This document shows, one piece after another, positions 28,486-37,971 of a stretch of 64,000 nucleotides of DNA; position 1 is the stretch's first letter; every line of letters begins with the position of its first letter. The stretch is from a bacterium. Its GTDB lineage: Bacteria; Bacillota; Clostridia; Lachnospirales; Lachnospiraceae. The notes beneath the pieces were generated by a model. That model was not told the origin of the DNA. It made no database searches and saw nothing but the letters and a program-made list of their open reading frames with translations. The stretch covers positions 1-64,000 of the forward strand of contig JALFNN010000100.1 of NCBI GenBank assembly GCA_022774325.1, written 5' to 3'. The position numbers and the translations under genes were made by a program.

Positions 28486-29361
28486 TTATTCCTCCTCTTG
28501 TACTTCGTAGTACTTCATCAGTGCCTGAGTTCCGAGATCTCCCAGCCCTTCTGCCTCAAGCTCCTCGTAATTTGCAAGAACAAGACTGAGCATCTCCAGA
28601 CTGAGTCCGCTGATATTTGCCTCCACCAGCGCCAGCTTCATATCTTTGATGAAATGCTTCATAAAGAATCCCGGTGCATAATCCTCCTCCAGGATCTTCG
28701 GTCCGAAGGTGTCGAGCTGTTTGCTTCCCGCTGCTCCTGTGGAAACCGATTTTAATAAAGTCGGCATATCCAGACCTTTCGCTTTCGCATAGCTCAGAGC
28801 CTCGCAGACTCCTGTAAGGGTTCCCGCGATCATAATCTGGTTGGCAAGCTTCGCATGCTGGCCGCAGCCTGCTTCACCCTGATAGTTGATATTGGTTCCC
28901 ACGGCCTCAAAAAGTGGCATACATGCCTCGAAATCTTCTTCCTTTCCGCCGACCAGAATGGATAAGGTTCCGGCCTTCGCCCCGGTATCCCCTCCGGTGA
29001 CCGGCGCATCCAGCACATGAAATCCTTTTTCTTCCCCTTCTTTACTAATCTTCACAGAGATCTGTGGACTGGTCGTCGTCATATCAATCAGATAAGCACC
29101 GGCATCTGCAGATTCCAGAATGCCTCCTTCATCGAAGTATACTTCTTCCACATCCTGCGGAAAACCAACGATCGTAATGACCGCCTCGCATCCCTTTACG
29201 CAGGCAGCAATTGAGTCATGAAACAGGGCTCCTTCCCCGATTACATCTTCCACCTTTGCACGATTTCTCGCATAAATATGCAGTTCAAATCCTGCCTTCA
29301 TCAAATTACGCACCATGGATTTTCCCATGATCCCTACACCGATAAATCCTACTTTTCTCAT
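28486..29361 (-). CDS. Beta-hydroxyacid dehydrogenase (GarR/HIBADH family)
   Basis: 291 residues: the NAD(P) motif GFIGVGIMGKSM at the N terminus, the substrate motif DAPVTGGDTGAKAG, and the catalytic lysine in CGQHAKLANQ. The family includes tartronate semialdehyde reductase and 3-hydroxyisobutyrate dehydrogenase; which applies cannot be told here. It overlaps the preceding HAD gene by four bases (ATGA), so the two are translationally coupled. Confidence 0.85.
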   Translation of the reverse strand: MRKVGFIGVGIMGKSMVRNLMKAGFELHIYARNRAKVEDVIGEGALFHDSIAACVKGCEAVITIVGFPQDVEEVYFDEGGILESADAGAYLIDMTTTSPQISVKISKEGEEKGFHVLDAPVTGGDTGAKAGTLSILVGGKEEDFEACMPLFEAVGTNINYQGEAGCGQHAKLANQIMIAGTLTGVCEALSYAKAKGLDMPTLLKSVSTGAAGSKQLDTFGPKILEEDYAPGFFMKHFIKDMKLALVEANISGLSLEMLSLVLANYEELEAEGLGDLGTQALMKYYEVQEEE

Positions 29362-30233
29362 TTCTTGATTCCTTTCCTTTTCCCGATTCCGCCTGTTTTA
29401 CTCCCAAATATTTCCGGGAAAACCCGATAAAGCGCCTCTGCCACACCATCTTCCTCATTGGAAGCTGTGATCATATCGGCAGCCGCCCTGCAAAGCTCAC
29501 CCGCATTAGATACCGCTACTCCAAGTCCTGCTTCCCGAAGCATTTCGCTGTCATTGTCCCCGTCACCGAACGCGATGGCCTCCGACGGGTCGATCTTCAG
29601 CATTTCCAGAAGTTTCTTAAGTCCGGCATGTTTACCCGCCGCCTCGTCCGATATTTCGATCAGATGCGGGGCACTGGTCGTCACATAGATTCCGGGAATC
29701 GTTTCCCGAACCAGCTTCAGGATCTCGTCTTTTTCTTTTGGATTTGCGATCACATCCATGCAGTCCAGTTCCTTCTCATGCTCCTTGAGAAAGCTCCGGA
29801 TATCCGGTACTGCATGACGGGTACTTTGAATGTAACCGCGAATCTCAGGCCGTACACCAAACATCTCAGGGCAGTCAAAATAGTCCTGACCGGTGTACGC
29901 CTTTCCGTCGATGAATGCCTCGTAAGTCACAGAATAATGTTCTAAAAGTGCAAACACACTCCTGACCACCTGGCTTTGAAGCTTCAGGGACCAGATCTGT
30001 TCCCGTTTCTCGACATCCATCAGTACCACGCCGTTGGAAGTGATCGCATACCGGATCCCGTCCATTTTCGTGATGCACTCCGGAAATGCCCCAAACGGCC
30101 TCCCGCTTGCCGGGACCACCAGGATTCCCGCCTCGATCAGCCGTTCAAGCGCATCCCGCGTCGTCGCAGAAAGCGTACTCTCCTCATTCAGAAGCGTTTT
30201 ATCCAGATCGGAAACTACACATTTGTATCTCAT
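29358..30233 (-). CDS. HAD-superfamily sugar/nucleotide phosphatase (Cof type)
   Basis: 291 residues. The nucleophile motif SDLDKTLL (D9, D11) is near the start and the metal motif AFGDGDNDSEML near the end, with a C2 cap between: the Cof/YbiV layout. Members remove phosphate from sugar phosphates, flavins or pyridoxal phosphate with loose specificity. It lies between a hexapeptide transferase and a hydroxyacid dehydrogenase in one operon. Confidence 0.85.
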   Translation of the reverse strand: MRYKCVVSDLDKTLLNEESTLSATTRDALERLIEAGILVVPASGRPFGAFPECITKMDGIRYAITSNGVVLMDVEKREQIWSLKLQSQVVRSVFALLEHYSVTYEAFIDGKAYTGQDYFDCPEMFGVRPEIRGYIQSTRHAVPDIRSFLKEHEKELDCMDVIANPKEKDEILKLVRETIPGIYVTTSAPHLIEISDEAAGKHAGLKKLLEMLKIDPSEAIAFGDGDNDSEMLREAGLGVAVSNAGELCRAAADMITASNEEDGVAEALYRVFPEIFGSKTGGIGKRKGIKK

Positions 30234-30267
30234 CTTGTTTCTCCAAACTTCCCGGAAACCGAAGAAA

Positions 30268-30933
30268 TTATCTCTTTTCTACGACCTCGCCCTGCTTTTT
30301 ATAAATACTGTTTGCCGGAACATAGCCTCTTACCATGGAAAGTGGATAAATATTCGTTCCTTTTCCAACCACGCTTCCCGGATTCAGAACCGTTCCGCAT
30401 CCGACTTCCACATTATCTCCCAGCATCGCGCCGAATTTCTTCATACCGGTCTCAATACCTCCCTCCGGAGTCTTGATCACAACCAGCTTCTTATCAGATT
30501 TCACATTGGACGTAATCGAACCGGCACCCATGTGGGATTTATATCCGAGAACCGAATCACCGACGTAATTATAATGTGGAACCTGCACTTTGTTGAAAAG
30601 AATGACATTCTTAAGCTCAGTGGAATTTCCCACAACAGCGCCTTCCCCTACAATCGCATTTCCGCGGATAAATGCACAATGACGGATCTCCGCTTCCTTT
30701 CCGATGATCGCCGGGCCGCCGATAAATGCAGTCGGAGCCACCTTTGCGGACTTTGCCACCCACACATTTTCACCGCGCTTTTCATATTCTTCCTCCGGAA
30801 GTGTGGCACCCAGTTCTAAAATAAAGCTGCTGATCTTCGGCAGTACTTCCCATGGATAGGTAACACCTTCAAAAATGTCCTTCGCAATCGTCTCTTCCAA
30901 TGTGTACATTTCTTTTACAGTCATTTCTTTCAT
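30268..30933 (-). CDS. Left-handed beta-helix (hexapeptide) transferase, GlmU C-terminal-like
   Basis: 221 residues. From about residue 60 the protein is built of hexapeptide turns (AKVAPTAFIGGPAIIGKEAEIRH, read in two parts, then GNAIVGEGAVVGNS), as in the acetyltransferase half of GlmU. It has no pyrophosphorylase domain. It likely acetylates or binds a nucleotide sugar or sugar phosphate. Its start overlaps the end of topB by four bases. Confidence 0.78.
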   Translation of the reverse strand: MKEMTVKEMYTLEETIAKDIFEGVTYPWEVLPKISSFILELGATLPEEEYEKRGENVWVAKSAKVAPTAFIGGPAIIGKEAEIRHCAFIRGNAIVGEGAVVGNSTELKNVILFNKVQVPHYNYVGDSVLGYKSHMGAGSITSNVKSDKKLVVIKTPEGGIETGMKKFGAMLGDNVEVGCGTVLNPGSVVGKGTNIYPLSMVRGYVPANSIYKKQGEVVEKR

Positions 30934-33008
30934 TCTTTTTTCCCTTTCCCTTTTTCTGTGTTCTTCACAGGTTTTTTATAAAACTCAGCCGCCTTGTCAT
31001 AACAGCCTCTCAGTTGATATTGGTTATTTAAACCCAGCACGCCGTTTGTACGGGTTATAATGAACTGCTCCAGCTTTCTCATATATTCATCCGGCGTGAT
31101 ATCACCGTCTGCAACATATGTGAGCCCCTTTTCCCAGCTCGCAGTCAGTTCCGGATTCAGAAGTGACTTGATAGAATGGTCCACCACATCATAGATCATC
31201 TCGCCGAGAAGTGTCGGTGTGATCACCTGTGTCTTCTTGTTCAGCGCCAGGTATTTGATGTTAAATAATTTCTTCAGAATCTCCGCGCGTGTGGCACTGG
31301 TACCGATTCCGCTACCTTTAATCTGTGCGCGCAGCTCTTCATCCTCGATCAACTGCCCCGCATTTTCCATCGCAAGGATCATAGAACCCGAATTATATCG
31401 TTTCGGAGGAGAGGTTTCTCCTTCTTTGATCGCAAGGCCTTTCACAGGAAGAACCATTCCCTTTTTCAGCTTCTGAATACATTCAAAAAACGCCGCATCC
31501 AGATCCTGTGTTTCATTCTCCCCATCCGAAGCCGGATTTTCAGAAGACTCCGCATCGACGGCAGTTCCCTTTGGCGATGCCGCTTTCTTCCCCGGGATCC
31601 CCGCCACCTTCAGATATCCCTCTTCAGCCAGCACACGGAAGCTTGCAAAAAACTGTTCTTCCTGCATCTGTGTCGTCACAGCCACTTTCTGATATACTGC
31701 AGGCGGATAGAAAATACTGAGAAATCTCCGTACAATTACATCATATACGTTTTTCGCCACCGGCGCAACCGAATTCAAAGCCGGCAGCCCCTGTCCGGTG
31801 GGAATGATCGCATAATGGTCCGTAATCTGTTTATCATTGACATACCGTGTCTTCGCGAGATTCTTGTAGCTGCCGAAATTCAGAATGTCCTGCATATAAG
31901 GCGCCGCCACAGGATATTTGCTCAGCCCGTTCAGATTCTTCGTGATTTCCTTCGCAACCGCAGTGGAAAGCACACGGGCATCCGTTCTCGGATAAGTCAC
32001 CAGCTTCTTCTCATATAATTCCTGCACAATGCGCAGCGTTTCGTCGGGACTGATCTTGAACCGTTTGGAACATTCATTCTGCAACTCTGCCAGGTTAAAT
32101 AAAAGAGGCGGATTCTTCTTTTCTTTTTTCTTTTCGATGGAAAGGATCTTCGTCTCCGCAGGCCCTTCATTTAGGTGTGCGATCAGGTTCTCGGCATCCT
32201 CCCGCTTCTTAAATCCATTTTCTTTATACAGTTTCGGCGATTCAAAATAAAGGGAGTCCTTCACCGCTCTCCACTCACCGTCAAAGCTGTGCCCGTCCAC
32301 ATCCACACTCTGCAGGACACGGTAGAACGGAGTTTTGACGAATTCACGAATCTCACGCTCGCGGCGCACCACCATCCCCAGTACACAGGTCATCACGCGT
32401 CCTACGGAAATGACGGTGTAGTTATTTCCCAGATAACCGGAAATGCTGTTCCCGTATTTGAGTGTAAGAAGTCGGGAAAAATTAATTCCCATCAGATAAT
32501 CTTCCTTGGCCCGAAGATAAGCGGAAGCCGAGAGATTGTCATACTCGGACAGATCCTTCGCCTCCCGGATCCCTCTCAGGATCTCTTCCTCCGTCTGGGA
32601 ATCAATCCAGACCCTGCGGCGTTCTTTTCCCTTCACATGAGCCATCTGCTCCACCAGCCGGTAAATATATTCTCCTTCCCGTCCGGAGTCGGTACAGACA
32701 TAGATCCGCTCCACATCTTCCCGGGTGAGCACACCTTTCACAATCTCAAACTGTTTCTTCACAGCCGGGATTACTTCATATTTATATTCCTTAGGAATAA
32801 AAGGGAGCGTCTGAAGGCTCCAGCGTTTGTATTTCTCATCATAAGCTTCCGGATAACTCATGGTCACCAGATGCCCCACACACCAGGTCACGATGGCTTC
32901 ATCCGCCTCCAGATACCCGTCCTTTCTTTTTAAATTCAGGTGCAGCGCCTTGGCAAATTCCTGCGCAACACTCGGTTTTTCGGCTATATAAACTGATTTT
33001 TTACCCAT
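30930..33008 (-). CDS. topB: DNA topoisomerase III
   Basis: Type IA topoisomerase of 692 residues: Toprim start YIAEKPSVAQEFAKAL, the metal motif TDSGREGE, and the catalytic tyrosine Tyr339 in VTYPRTDAR. It relaxes and decatenates DNA. No C-terminal zinc fingers are present, as usual for TopB. It is translationally coupled to the following hexapeptide transferase and lies 27 bases after ppk1. It could in principle be a mobile-element TopB, but there are no conjugation genes here and the context looks chromosomal. Confidence 0.94.
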   Translation of the reverse strand: MGKKSVYIAEKPSVAQEFAKALHLNLKRKDGYLEADEAIVTWCVGHLVTMSYPEAYDEKYKRWSLQTLPFIPKEYKYEVIPAVKKQFEIVKGVLTREDVERIYVCTDSGREGEYIYRLVEQMAHVKGKERRRVWIDSQTEEEILRGIREAKDLSEYDNLSASAYLRAKEDYLMGINFSRLLTLKYGNSISGYLGNNYTVISVGRVMTCVLGMVVRREREIREFVKTPFYRVLQSVDVDGHSFDGEWRAVKDSLYFESPKLYKENGFKKREDAENLIAHLNEGPAETKILSIEKKKEKKNPPLLFNLAELQNECSKRFKISPDETLRIVQELYEKKLVTYPRTDARVLSTAVAKEITKNLNGLSKYPVAAPYMQDILNFGSYKNLAKTRYVNDKQITDHYAIIPTGQGLPALNSVAPVAKNVYDVIVRRFLSIFYPPAVYQKVAVTTQMQEEQFFASFRVLAEEGYLKVAGIPGKKAASPKGTAVDAESSENPASDGENETQDLDAAFFECIQKLKKGMVLPVKGLAIKEGETSPPKRYNSGSMILAMENAGQLIEDEELRAQIKGSGIGTSATRAEILKKLFNIKYLALNKKTQVITPTLLGEMIYDVVDHSIKSLLNPELTASWEKGLTYVADGDITPDEYMRKLEQFIITRTNGVLGLNNQYQLRGCYDKAAEFYKKPVKNTEKGKGKKE

Positions 33009-33035
33009 AAATAATTACAAATACTCCTGTCCGTC

Positions 33036-35150
33036 CTATCGATGTTGTTTTCCAAAGAACCATTTTAGAATCCGCACCCACAGACCTGCTTCATCCGCCT
33101 TTTTCGGTCTCTTTACCGTAAGCGCTTCCTTCATGAAATACTCCTGAGCACAGACTTTTTTGGTCCCTTTTTCTTTCTTTTTATAGCTGCCGTCACTTTG
33201 CAGCTCACGTGCTTTCTGGTTATCCTCCAGCATGATTTCCAGCATATGTACCAGCTGGTCTTTGATCCGGCTGTCGTAAACCGGGCAGGCCACTTCCACA
33301 CGTTTTTCGGTATTTCTCGTCATCATGTCCGCTGAGCCGATGTATACCTTCTGATCCGGTCCTTCTCCAAAACAGAAAATCCTGGGATGTTCCAGAAAAC
33401 GTCCAACAATGCTGGTCACTTTCAGATTTTCCGTATAACCCGGCACGCCCGGAAGGATACAGCAGATTCCCCGGACGATCAGATCGATCTTCACTCCGGC
33501 CTGAGACGCTTCCGATATTTTGCGGATAAAATCCACATCCGTCACCGAATTCATTTTCATGACGATCCGCCCGGAGGCACCCTTTTTGATTTCCTCATCT
33601 ATGAGATGCAGGATCTTCGGTTTCAGGCTTGTCGGCGATACGATCAGATTCTCATAGCTCCCGTTCAGATTTCCGATCGACATATTTTTGAAAAATACGG
33701 ACGCATCATTTCCGATGCTCTTATTTGCCGTAATCAATGAAACATCGGTGTACATTGCAGCCGTCTTCTCGTTGTAATTTCCCGTACCCACCTGCGTGAT
33801 ATACTGAATTTCATTCTTGTTCCGGTATGTGATCAGACAGATTTTCGAATGCACCTTGTAACCATCAAATCCATAGATCACCCTGCAGCCTGCCTCCTCA
33901 AGCCGTTCCGACCAGTCAATGTTATTCTGCTCGTCGAACCGTGCACGAAGCTCGATCAGTACCGTGACCTCCTTCCCGTTTTCAGCCGCCGCACAGAGAT
34001 ATTCCACCAGTCTTGCTTTCTTTGCAAGACGGTAGATCGTGATCTTGATTGTTAGAACCGACGGGTCCTGAGAAGCCTCTTTAATCAGACGCAGAAACGG
34101 ATCCATACTCTCATATGGAAAGGATAAAAGAACATCCTTCTTTTTTACCTGCTTCATCACACTGTCGTCGGTCAGGTAACGGCACGGCTGCGGGGTGAAC
34201 GGTTCATCCACCAGCGGACGCTTCATGGAAGACGGCACTTTATCCATAATCGAGAAAATGTAATCCAGCTTCATCGGCATTTTGGTCCTGAAGATCTGAG
34301 CCGGGGTGATCTTAAATTTATCGCAGAAATACTTTTCCGCATCTTTGGAAAGCGGCTCTGCCGTCTCCAGACGAACGACCGCCATTCTGCGACGTTTATG
34401 AAGCGTCTCCTGCATACGGAATCGGAAATCATCGTTGATCTCCAGGGATTCGTCATCCGGGGAAATATCCGCATTTCTCGTCACGCAGATATAGTTCCGG
34501 TCTGTAACCTCGTATTTTTCAAAGATCAGATCCAAATATTCCATCAGCACCTTCTCCATCCGGATATAACGGATGTCATGCCCCGGCAAATACAGAATGT
34601 CGGATACAAACTGCGGTACCGGCACGATTCCCAGCATGGACTTGTTGTCCTGCTTCAGATTGGCGATTACATACAAGGCTTTATTCAGAAGATGAGGAAA
34701 CGGATGATTCGCGTCCACGATCTGTGGCGAAAGGATCGGCAGAATCTGATCTTTAAAATACTTCTTAACGTACTTCTTTTCCTGTGCTCCCAGTTCCTTT
34801 ATGGAAAGCCCGCAGACACCATACGGGCTCAGCAGCTTTTTAATCTCAGAGTATGTCTTGTCGCGCTCCTTATATAGCGGTGCCACTGCCGCAAAAATCG
34901 CATCCAGCTGTTCTTTCGGCGTCATGCCCGAACGACTGTCAACCGCCGTATGATCCGTCTGGGCCATGTCATACAGGCTCCCAACACGGATCATAAAGAA
35001 CTCATCCAGATTGCTGGTAAAGATCGCAACAAATTTCATCCGCTCCAGAAGCGGAACCGTCGGATCCTGTGCCTCTTCCAGAACCCGGTGATTGAATTTC
35101 AGCCAGGAAAGCTCTCTGTTCTGTGTATAATTCAGCATTTCTTTGTCCAT
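33036..35150 (-). CDS. ppk1: Polyphosphate kinase 1
   Basis: Builds and breaks polyphosphate using ATP. 704 residues in the N, H, C1 and C2 arrangement: NRELSWLKFNHRVLEE at the N terminus and the autophosphorylated histidine His434 in KVHSKICL, with a second conserved stretch at EHPRIFCFGEG. It is first in a run with topB and four metabolic genes. No exopolyphosphatase gene (ppx) is adjacent. Confidence 0.97.
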   Translation of the reverse strand: MDKEMLNYTQNRELSWLKFNHRVLEEAQDPTVPLLERMKFVAIFTSNLDEFFMIRVGSLYDMAQTDHTAVDSRSGMTPKEQLDAIFAAVAPLYKERDKTYSEIKKLLSPYGVCGLSIKELGAQEKKYVKKYFKDQILPILSPQIVDANHPFPHLLNKALYVIANLKQDNKSMLGIVPVPQFVSDILYLPGHDIRYIRMEKVLMEYLDLIFEKYEVTDRNYICVTRNADISPDDESLEINDDFRFRMQETLHKRRRMAVVRLETAEPLSKDAEKYFCDKFKITPAQIFRTKMPMKLDYIFSIMDKVPSSMKRPLVDEPFTPQPCRYLTDDSVMKQVKKKDVLLSFPYESMDPFLRLIKEASQDPSVLTIKITIYRLAKKARLVEYLCAAAENGKEVTVLIELRARFDEQNNIDWSERLEEAGCRVIYGFDGYKVHSKICLITYRNKNEIQYITQVGTGNYNEKTAAMYTDVSLITANKSIGNDASVFFKNMSIGNLNGSYENLIVSPTSLKPKILHLIDEEIKKGASGRIVMKMNSVTDVDFIRKISEASQAGVKIDLIVRGICCILPGVPGYTENLKVTSIVGRFLEHPRIFCFGEGPDQKVYIGSADMMTRNTEKRVEVACPVYDSRIKDQLVHMLEIMLEDNQKARELQSDGSYKKKEKGTKKVCAQEYFMKEALTVKRPKKADEAGLWVRILKWFFGKQHR

Positions 35151-35210
35151 AATCCTTCCCCCTGTCTTGCCTGATACCGTGGCAAATATCTTCCCCTATA
35201 AAATAAGTTT

Positions 35211-35246
35211 AAAAAGGCCGTAACATTTGTTCAAATGAAACGGCCT
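35211..35246 (-). terminator. Terminator of asd
   Basis: The stem AGGCCGT/ACGGCCT with added A-T pairs is followed on the minus strand by a five-base U-run. It lies 14 bases after the asd stop and separates asd from ppk1. Confidence 0.85.
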
Positions 35247-35259
35247 ATCAGATGTTCTC

Positions 35260-36345
35260 TTATTTTGCCTTGATATATTCCTTCGCAACAAGTGTCTCTG
35301 CACACAGGATTGCTCCACCTGCCGCTCCACGTACTGTGTTGTGGGAAAGTCCTACGAATTTCCAGTCAAACAATGTGTCTTCTCTCAGACGTCCGACCGT
35401 GATTCCCATACCATTCTCATAATCCACATCCAGTTTTACCTGCGGACGGTTATCTTCTTCGAGATAACGGATAAACTGCTTCGGCGCACTTGGAAGCTCC
35501 AGTTCCTGCGGAAGACCCTTAAAGTTTTCCAGTTTTTCAAGAAGCTCTTCTTTTGTCGGGCTCTTTGCAAAGTTTACAAATACCGCTGCGGTATGTCCGT
35601 TCAGAACCGGAACACGGATACACTGGGTCGTGATCACAGGCTCTTTCGCTTTCACGATCTGTCCGTTTTCCACTCTGCCCCAGAGACGAAGCGGTTCCTG
35701 TTCACTCTTCTCTTCTTCGCCGCCGATATACGGAATAATATTTTCTACCATTTCCGGCCAGTCTTTAAAGGTTTTTCCGGCTCCTGAAATTGCCTGATAC
35801 GTTGTAGCTACAACTTCGGTCGGTTGGAATTCTTTCCAGGCGGTAAGCACCGGTGCATAGCTCTGGATCGAGCAGTTCGGTTTTACGGCTACGAATCCGC
35901 GTTTTGTTCCGAGACGTTTTCTCTGAGCCTCAATCACTTCAAAATGCTCCGGGTTGATCTCCGGTACAACCATCGGTACATCCGGTGTCCAGCGATGTGC
36001 ACTGTTATTGGAAACAACCGGTGTCTCTGCCTTAGCATAAGCATCTTCGATCGCACGGATCTCTTCTTTCGTCATATCGACCGCACTGAAAACAAAATCA
36101 ACAGTAGATGCAACTTCCTCTACTTCATTAATATTATGTACGATCAGTTTCTTTACTTTCTTCGGCATCGGAGTGTCCATTTTCCAACGGTCTCCAACTG
36201 CCTCTTCATATGTTTTGCCTGCAGAACGCGGGCTTGCTGCTACAGTGACAACCTCAAACCATGGGTGATTCTCCAGAAGGGCGATAAAACGCTGTCCAAC
36301 CATTCCGGTCGCTCCAAGAATCCCAACTTTTAATTTCTTTTTCAT
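35260..36345 (-). CDS. asd: Aspartate-semialdehyde dehydrogenase (archaeal/fungal-type branch)
   Basis: Reduces aspartyl phosphate to aspartate semialdehyde, the branch point to lysine, threonine and methionine. 361 residues: the NADP motif GILGATGMVGQRF, the catalytic cysteine Cys158 in VKPNCSIQSY, and the C-terminal histidine in LNGHTAAVFV. The VVPEIN and LNGHT forms are those of the archaeal/fungal-type subfamily, which many Clostridia use. It is transcribed alone. Confidence 0.94.
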   Translation of the reverse strand: MKKKLKVGILGATGMVGQRFIALLENHPWFEVVTVAASPRSAGKTYEEAVGDRWKMDTPMPKKVKKLIVHNINEVEEVASTVDFVFSAVDMTKEEIRAIEDAYAKAETPVVSNNSAHRWTPDVPMVVPEINPEHFEVIEAQRKRLGTKRGFVAVKPNCSIQSYAPVLTAWKEFQPTEVVATTYQAISGAGKTFKDWPEMVENIIPYIGGEEEKSEQEPLRLWGRVENGQIVKAKEPVITTQCIRVPVLNGHTAAVFVNFAKSPTKEELLEKLENFKGLPQELELPSAPKQFIRYLEEDNRPQVKLDVDYENGMGITVGRLREDTLFDWKFVGLSHNTVRGAAGGAILCAETLVAKEYIKAK

Positions 36346-36385
36346 CGCTTTTCCTCATTTCTTTTCTCTATTTTGTCTTTAGTCG

Positions 36386-36439
36386 GAACACATTTGTACG
36401 TGTTCCAAGTATAATAACCCATTTCCCTAAGAAATGCAA
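36386..36439 (-). promoter_or_regulatory. Promoter and leader hairpin of asd
   Basis: A -35 TTGCAT (36434-36439) and -10 TATTAT (36411-36416) with 17-base spacing. Right at the expected RNA 5' end is a hairpin GGAACA/TGTTCC (36386-36407), which may stabilise the message. The leader is too short for a lysine riboswitch. Confidence 0.7.
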
Positions 36440-36461
36440 GCTATTTTCCATTCCAAATCCG

Positions 36462-36509
36462 CGTGCCATGTACGCTGTTGGCACGTAGCCGGCAGTAAAT
36501 GCTGGCTAC
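36462..36509 (-). terminator. Tandem hairpins downstream of argH
   Basis: Two abutting dyads, CGTGCC/GGCACG (36462-36467 and 36480-36485) and GTAGCCGGCA/TGCTGGCTAC (36485-36494 and 36500-36509), start 20 bases after the argH stop. Neither is followed by a clear U-tract, so this may be a 3'-end-protecting structure and not a strong terminator. Confidence 0.45.
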
Positions 36510-36528
36510 TGTGTGAACAGTAACTATA

Positions 36529-37908
36529 TTAGCACTCTTCCAGATATTTCGTATAGATCTCAATGACCTTACGCATCGCATCCGGTCCCGGTGCTCCGAT
36601 CGTCTTCCGCTTGTTCACACAGGTCTCCATGCTGATTGCGTCATAGATGTCTTCCCCAAATACCGGTGAGATCGCTTTGTATTCTTCCAGAGACATATCA
36701 TCCAGCGCAATTCCCTTATCGATACAGTAGAGAACCAACTGACCTACGATCCCGTGTGCATCCCTGAACGGCACTCCATGATTCACCAGGTAATCCGCCG
36801 CATCTGTGGCATTGGTGAAACCGTGGCGTGAACTCTCGTTCATCCGCTCTTTGTTGAACTTCATTGTAGAGATCATTCCGGTAAATAGGGCCAGACAGCC
36901 CTTCGCCGTGTCGATCGCATCAAAGATCAGTTCCTTATCCTCCTGCATATCCTTATTATATGCCAAAGGGATTCCTTTCATCGTTGTCAGAATCGACATC
37001 AATGCACCGTAGACACGTCCCGTCTTACCGCGCACCAGCTCGGCAATGTCCGGATTCTTCTTCTGCGGCATGATGCTGCTTCCCGTACTGTAGCTGTCAT
37101 CAATCTCGACAAACTGGTACTCATTCGAATTCCAGATGATCACCTCTTCCGAAAACCGGCTCAGATGCATCATGATCGTGGAAAGCGCACTCATCAGTTC
37201 GATCAGATAATCCCGGTCGGAAACGGAATCCATACTGTTGAGCGTCGGCCCGTCAAATCCAAGAAGCTCTGCCGTATAGTTCCGATCCAGCGGATAAGTC
37301 GTTCCCGCAAGCGCTCCTGCTCCCAGCGGACAGGTGTTCATCCGTTTATAAATATCCTTCAAACGCGAATGATCCCGCTTGAACATTTCAAAATAAGCTC
37401 CCATATGATGCGCCAGCGTCGTCGGCTGCGCTTTCTGCATATGTGTAAATCCCGGCATGATCGTATCAACGTTCTGCTTCATGATCTCCAAAAGCTCCCG
37501 CAAAAGATCCACCACCAGTCCCTGCAGGGAAATAATCTCACTCCGGATATACATCTTCATATCCAGTGCCACCTGGTCATTCCTGCTGCGCCCGGTGTGG
37601 AGCATCTTACCCACATCCCCGATCCGCTCGATCAGATTCGCCTCCACAAAACTGTGTATATCTTCATATTTATCTGTAATCTCAAGTCTGCCGCTCTCCA
37701 CATCGCGGAGAATACTTTCCAGACCTGCAATAATTTCTTTCTTCTCTTCCTCAAACAGGATTCCCTGCTTACAAAGCATCATCACATGGGCGATACTTCC
37801 CTTAATATCCTGTTCGTAAAACCGTTTGTCGAATGAAATGGACGCATTAAAGTTATAAACGAGCTGATCCGTCTCCTTCGTAAAGCGTCCTCCCCATAAC
37901 TGTGCCAT
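36529..37908 (-). CDS. argH: Argininosuccinate lyase
   Basis: Splits argininosuccinate into arginine and fumarate. 459 residues from the ATG at 37908, chosen because AGAGGG lies six bases upstream; the frame could extend 10 codons further without a site. The family signature GSSIMPQKKNPD is intact, and the start AQLWGGRFTKETD is typical. argG is not in the window. queH lies just upstream on the same strand and may share a transcript. Confidence 0.97.
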   Translation of the reverse strand: MAQLWGGRFTKETDQLVYNFNASISFDKRFYEQDIKGSIAHVMMLCKQGILFEEEKKEIIAGLESILRDVESGRLEITDKYEDIHSFVEANLIERIGDVGKMLHTGRSRNDQVALDMKMYIRSEIISLQGLVVDLLRELLEIMKQNVDTIMPGFTHMQKAQPTTLAHHMGAYFEMFKRDHSRLKDIYKRMNTCPLGAGALAGTTYPLDRNYTAELLGFDGPTLNSMDSVSDRDYLIELMSALSTIMMHLSRFSEEVIIWNSNEYQFVEIDDSYSTGSSIMPQKKNPDIAELVRGKTGRVYGALMSILTTMKGIPLAYNKDMQEDKELIFDAIDTAKGCLALFTGMISTMKFNKERMNESSRHGFTNATDAADYLVNHGVPFRDAHGIVGQLVLYCIDKGIALDDMSLEEYKAISPVFGEDIYDAISMETCVNKRKTIGAPGPDAMRKVIEIYTKYLEEC

Positions 37909-37971
37909 CGCTTTCCCTCTTTTCTGCCTTTTCATCACTTAGTAAACCTTTTTGAGTGTACCACAGTTTTC

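Noticed and set aside
30930..33008. topB as a sign of an integrative conjugative element
   Set aside because: No relaxase, coupling protein, integrase or T4SS genes nearby, and it is coupled to metabolic genes.
36346..36411. Lysine riboswitch before asd
   Set aside because: The leader is about 60 bases with one small hairpin, far too short for the lysine class.
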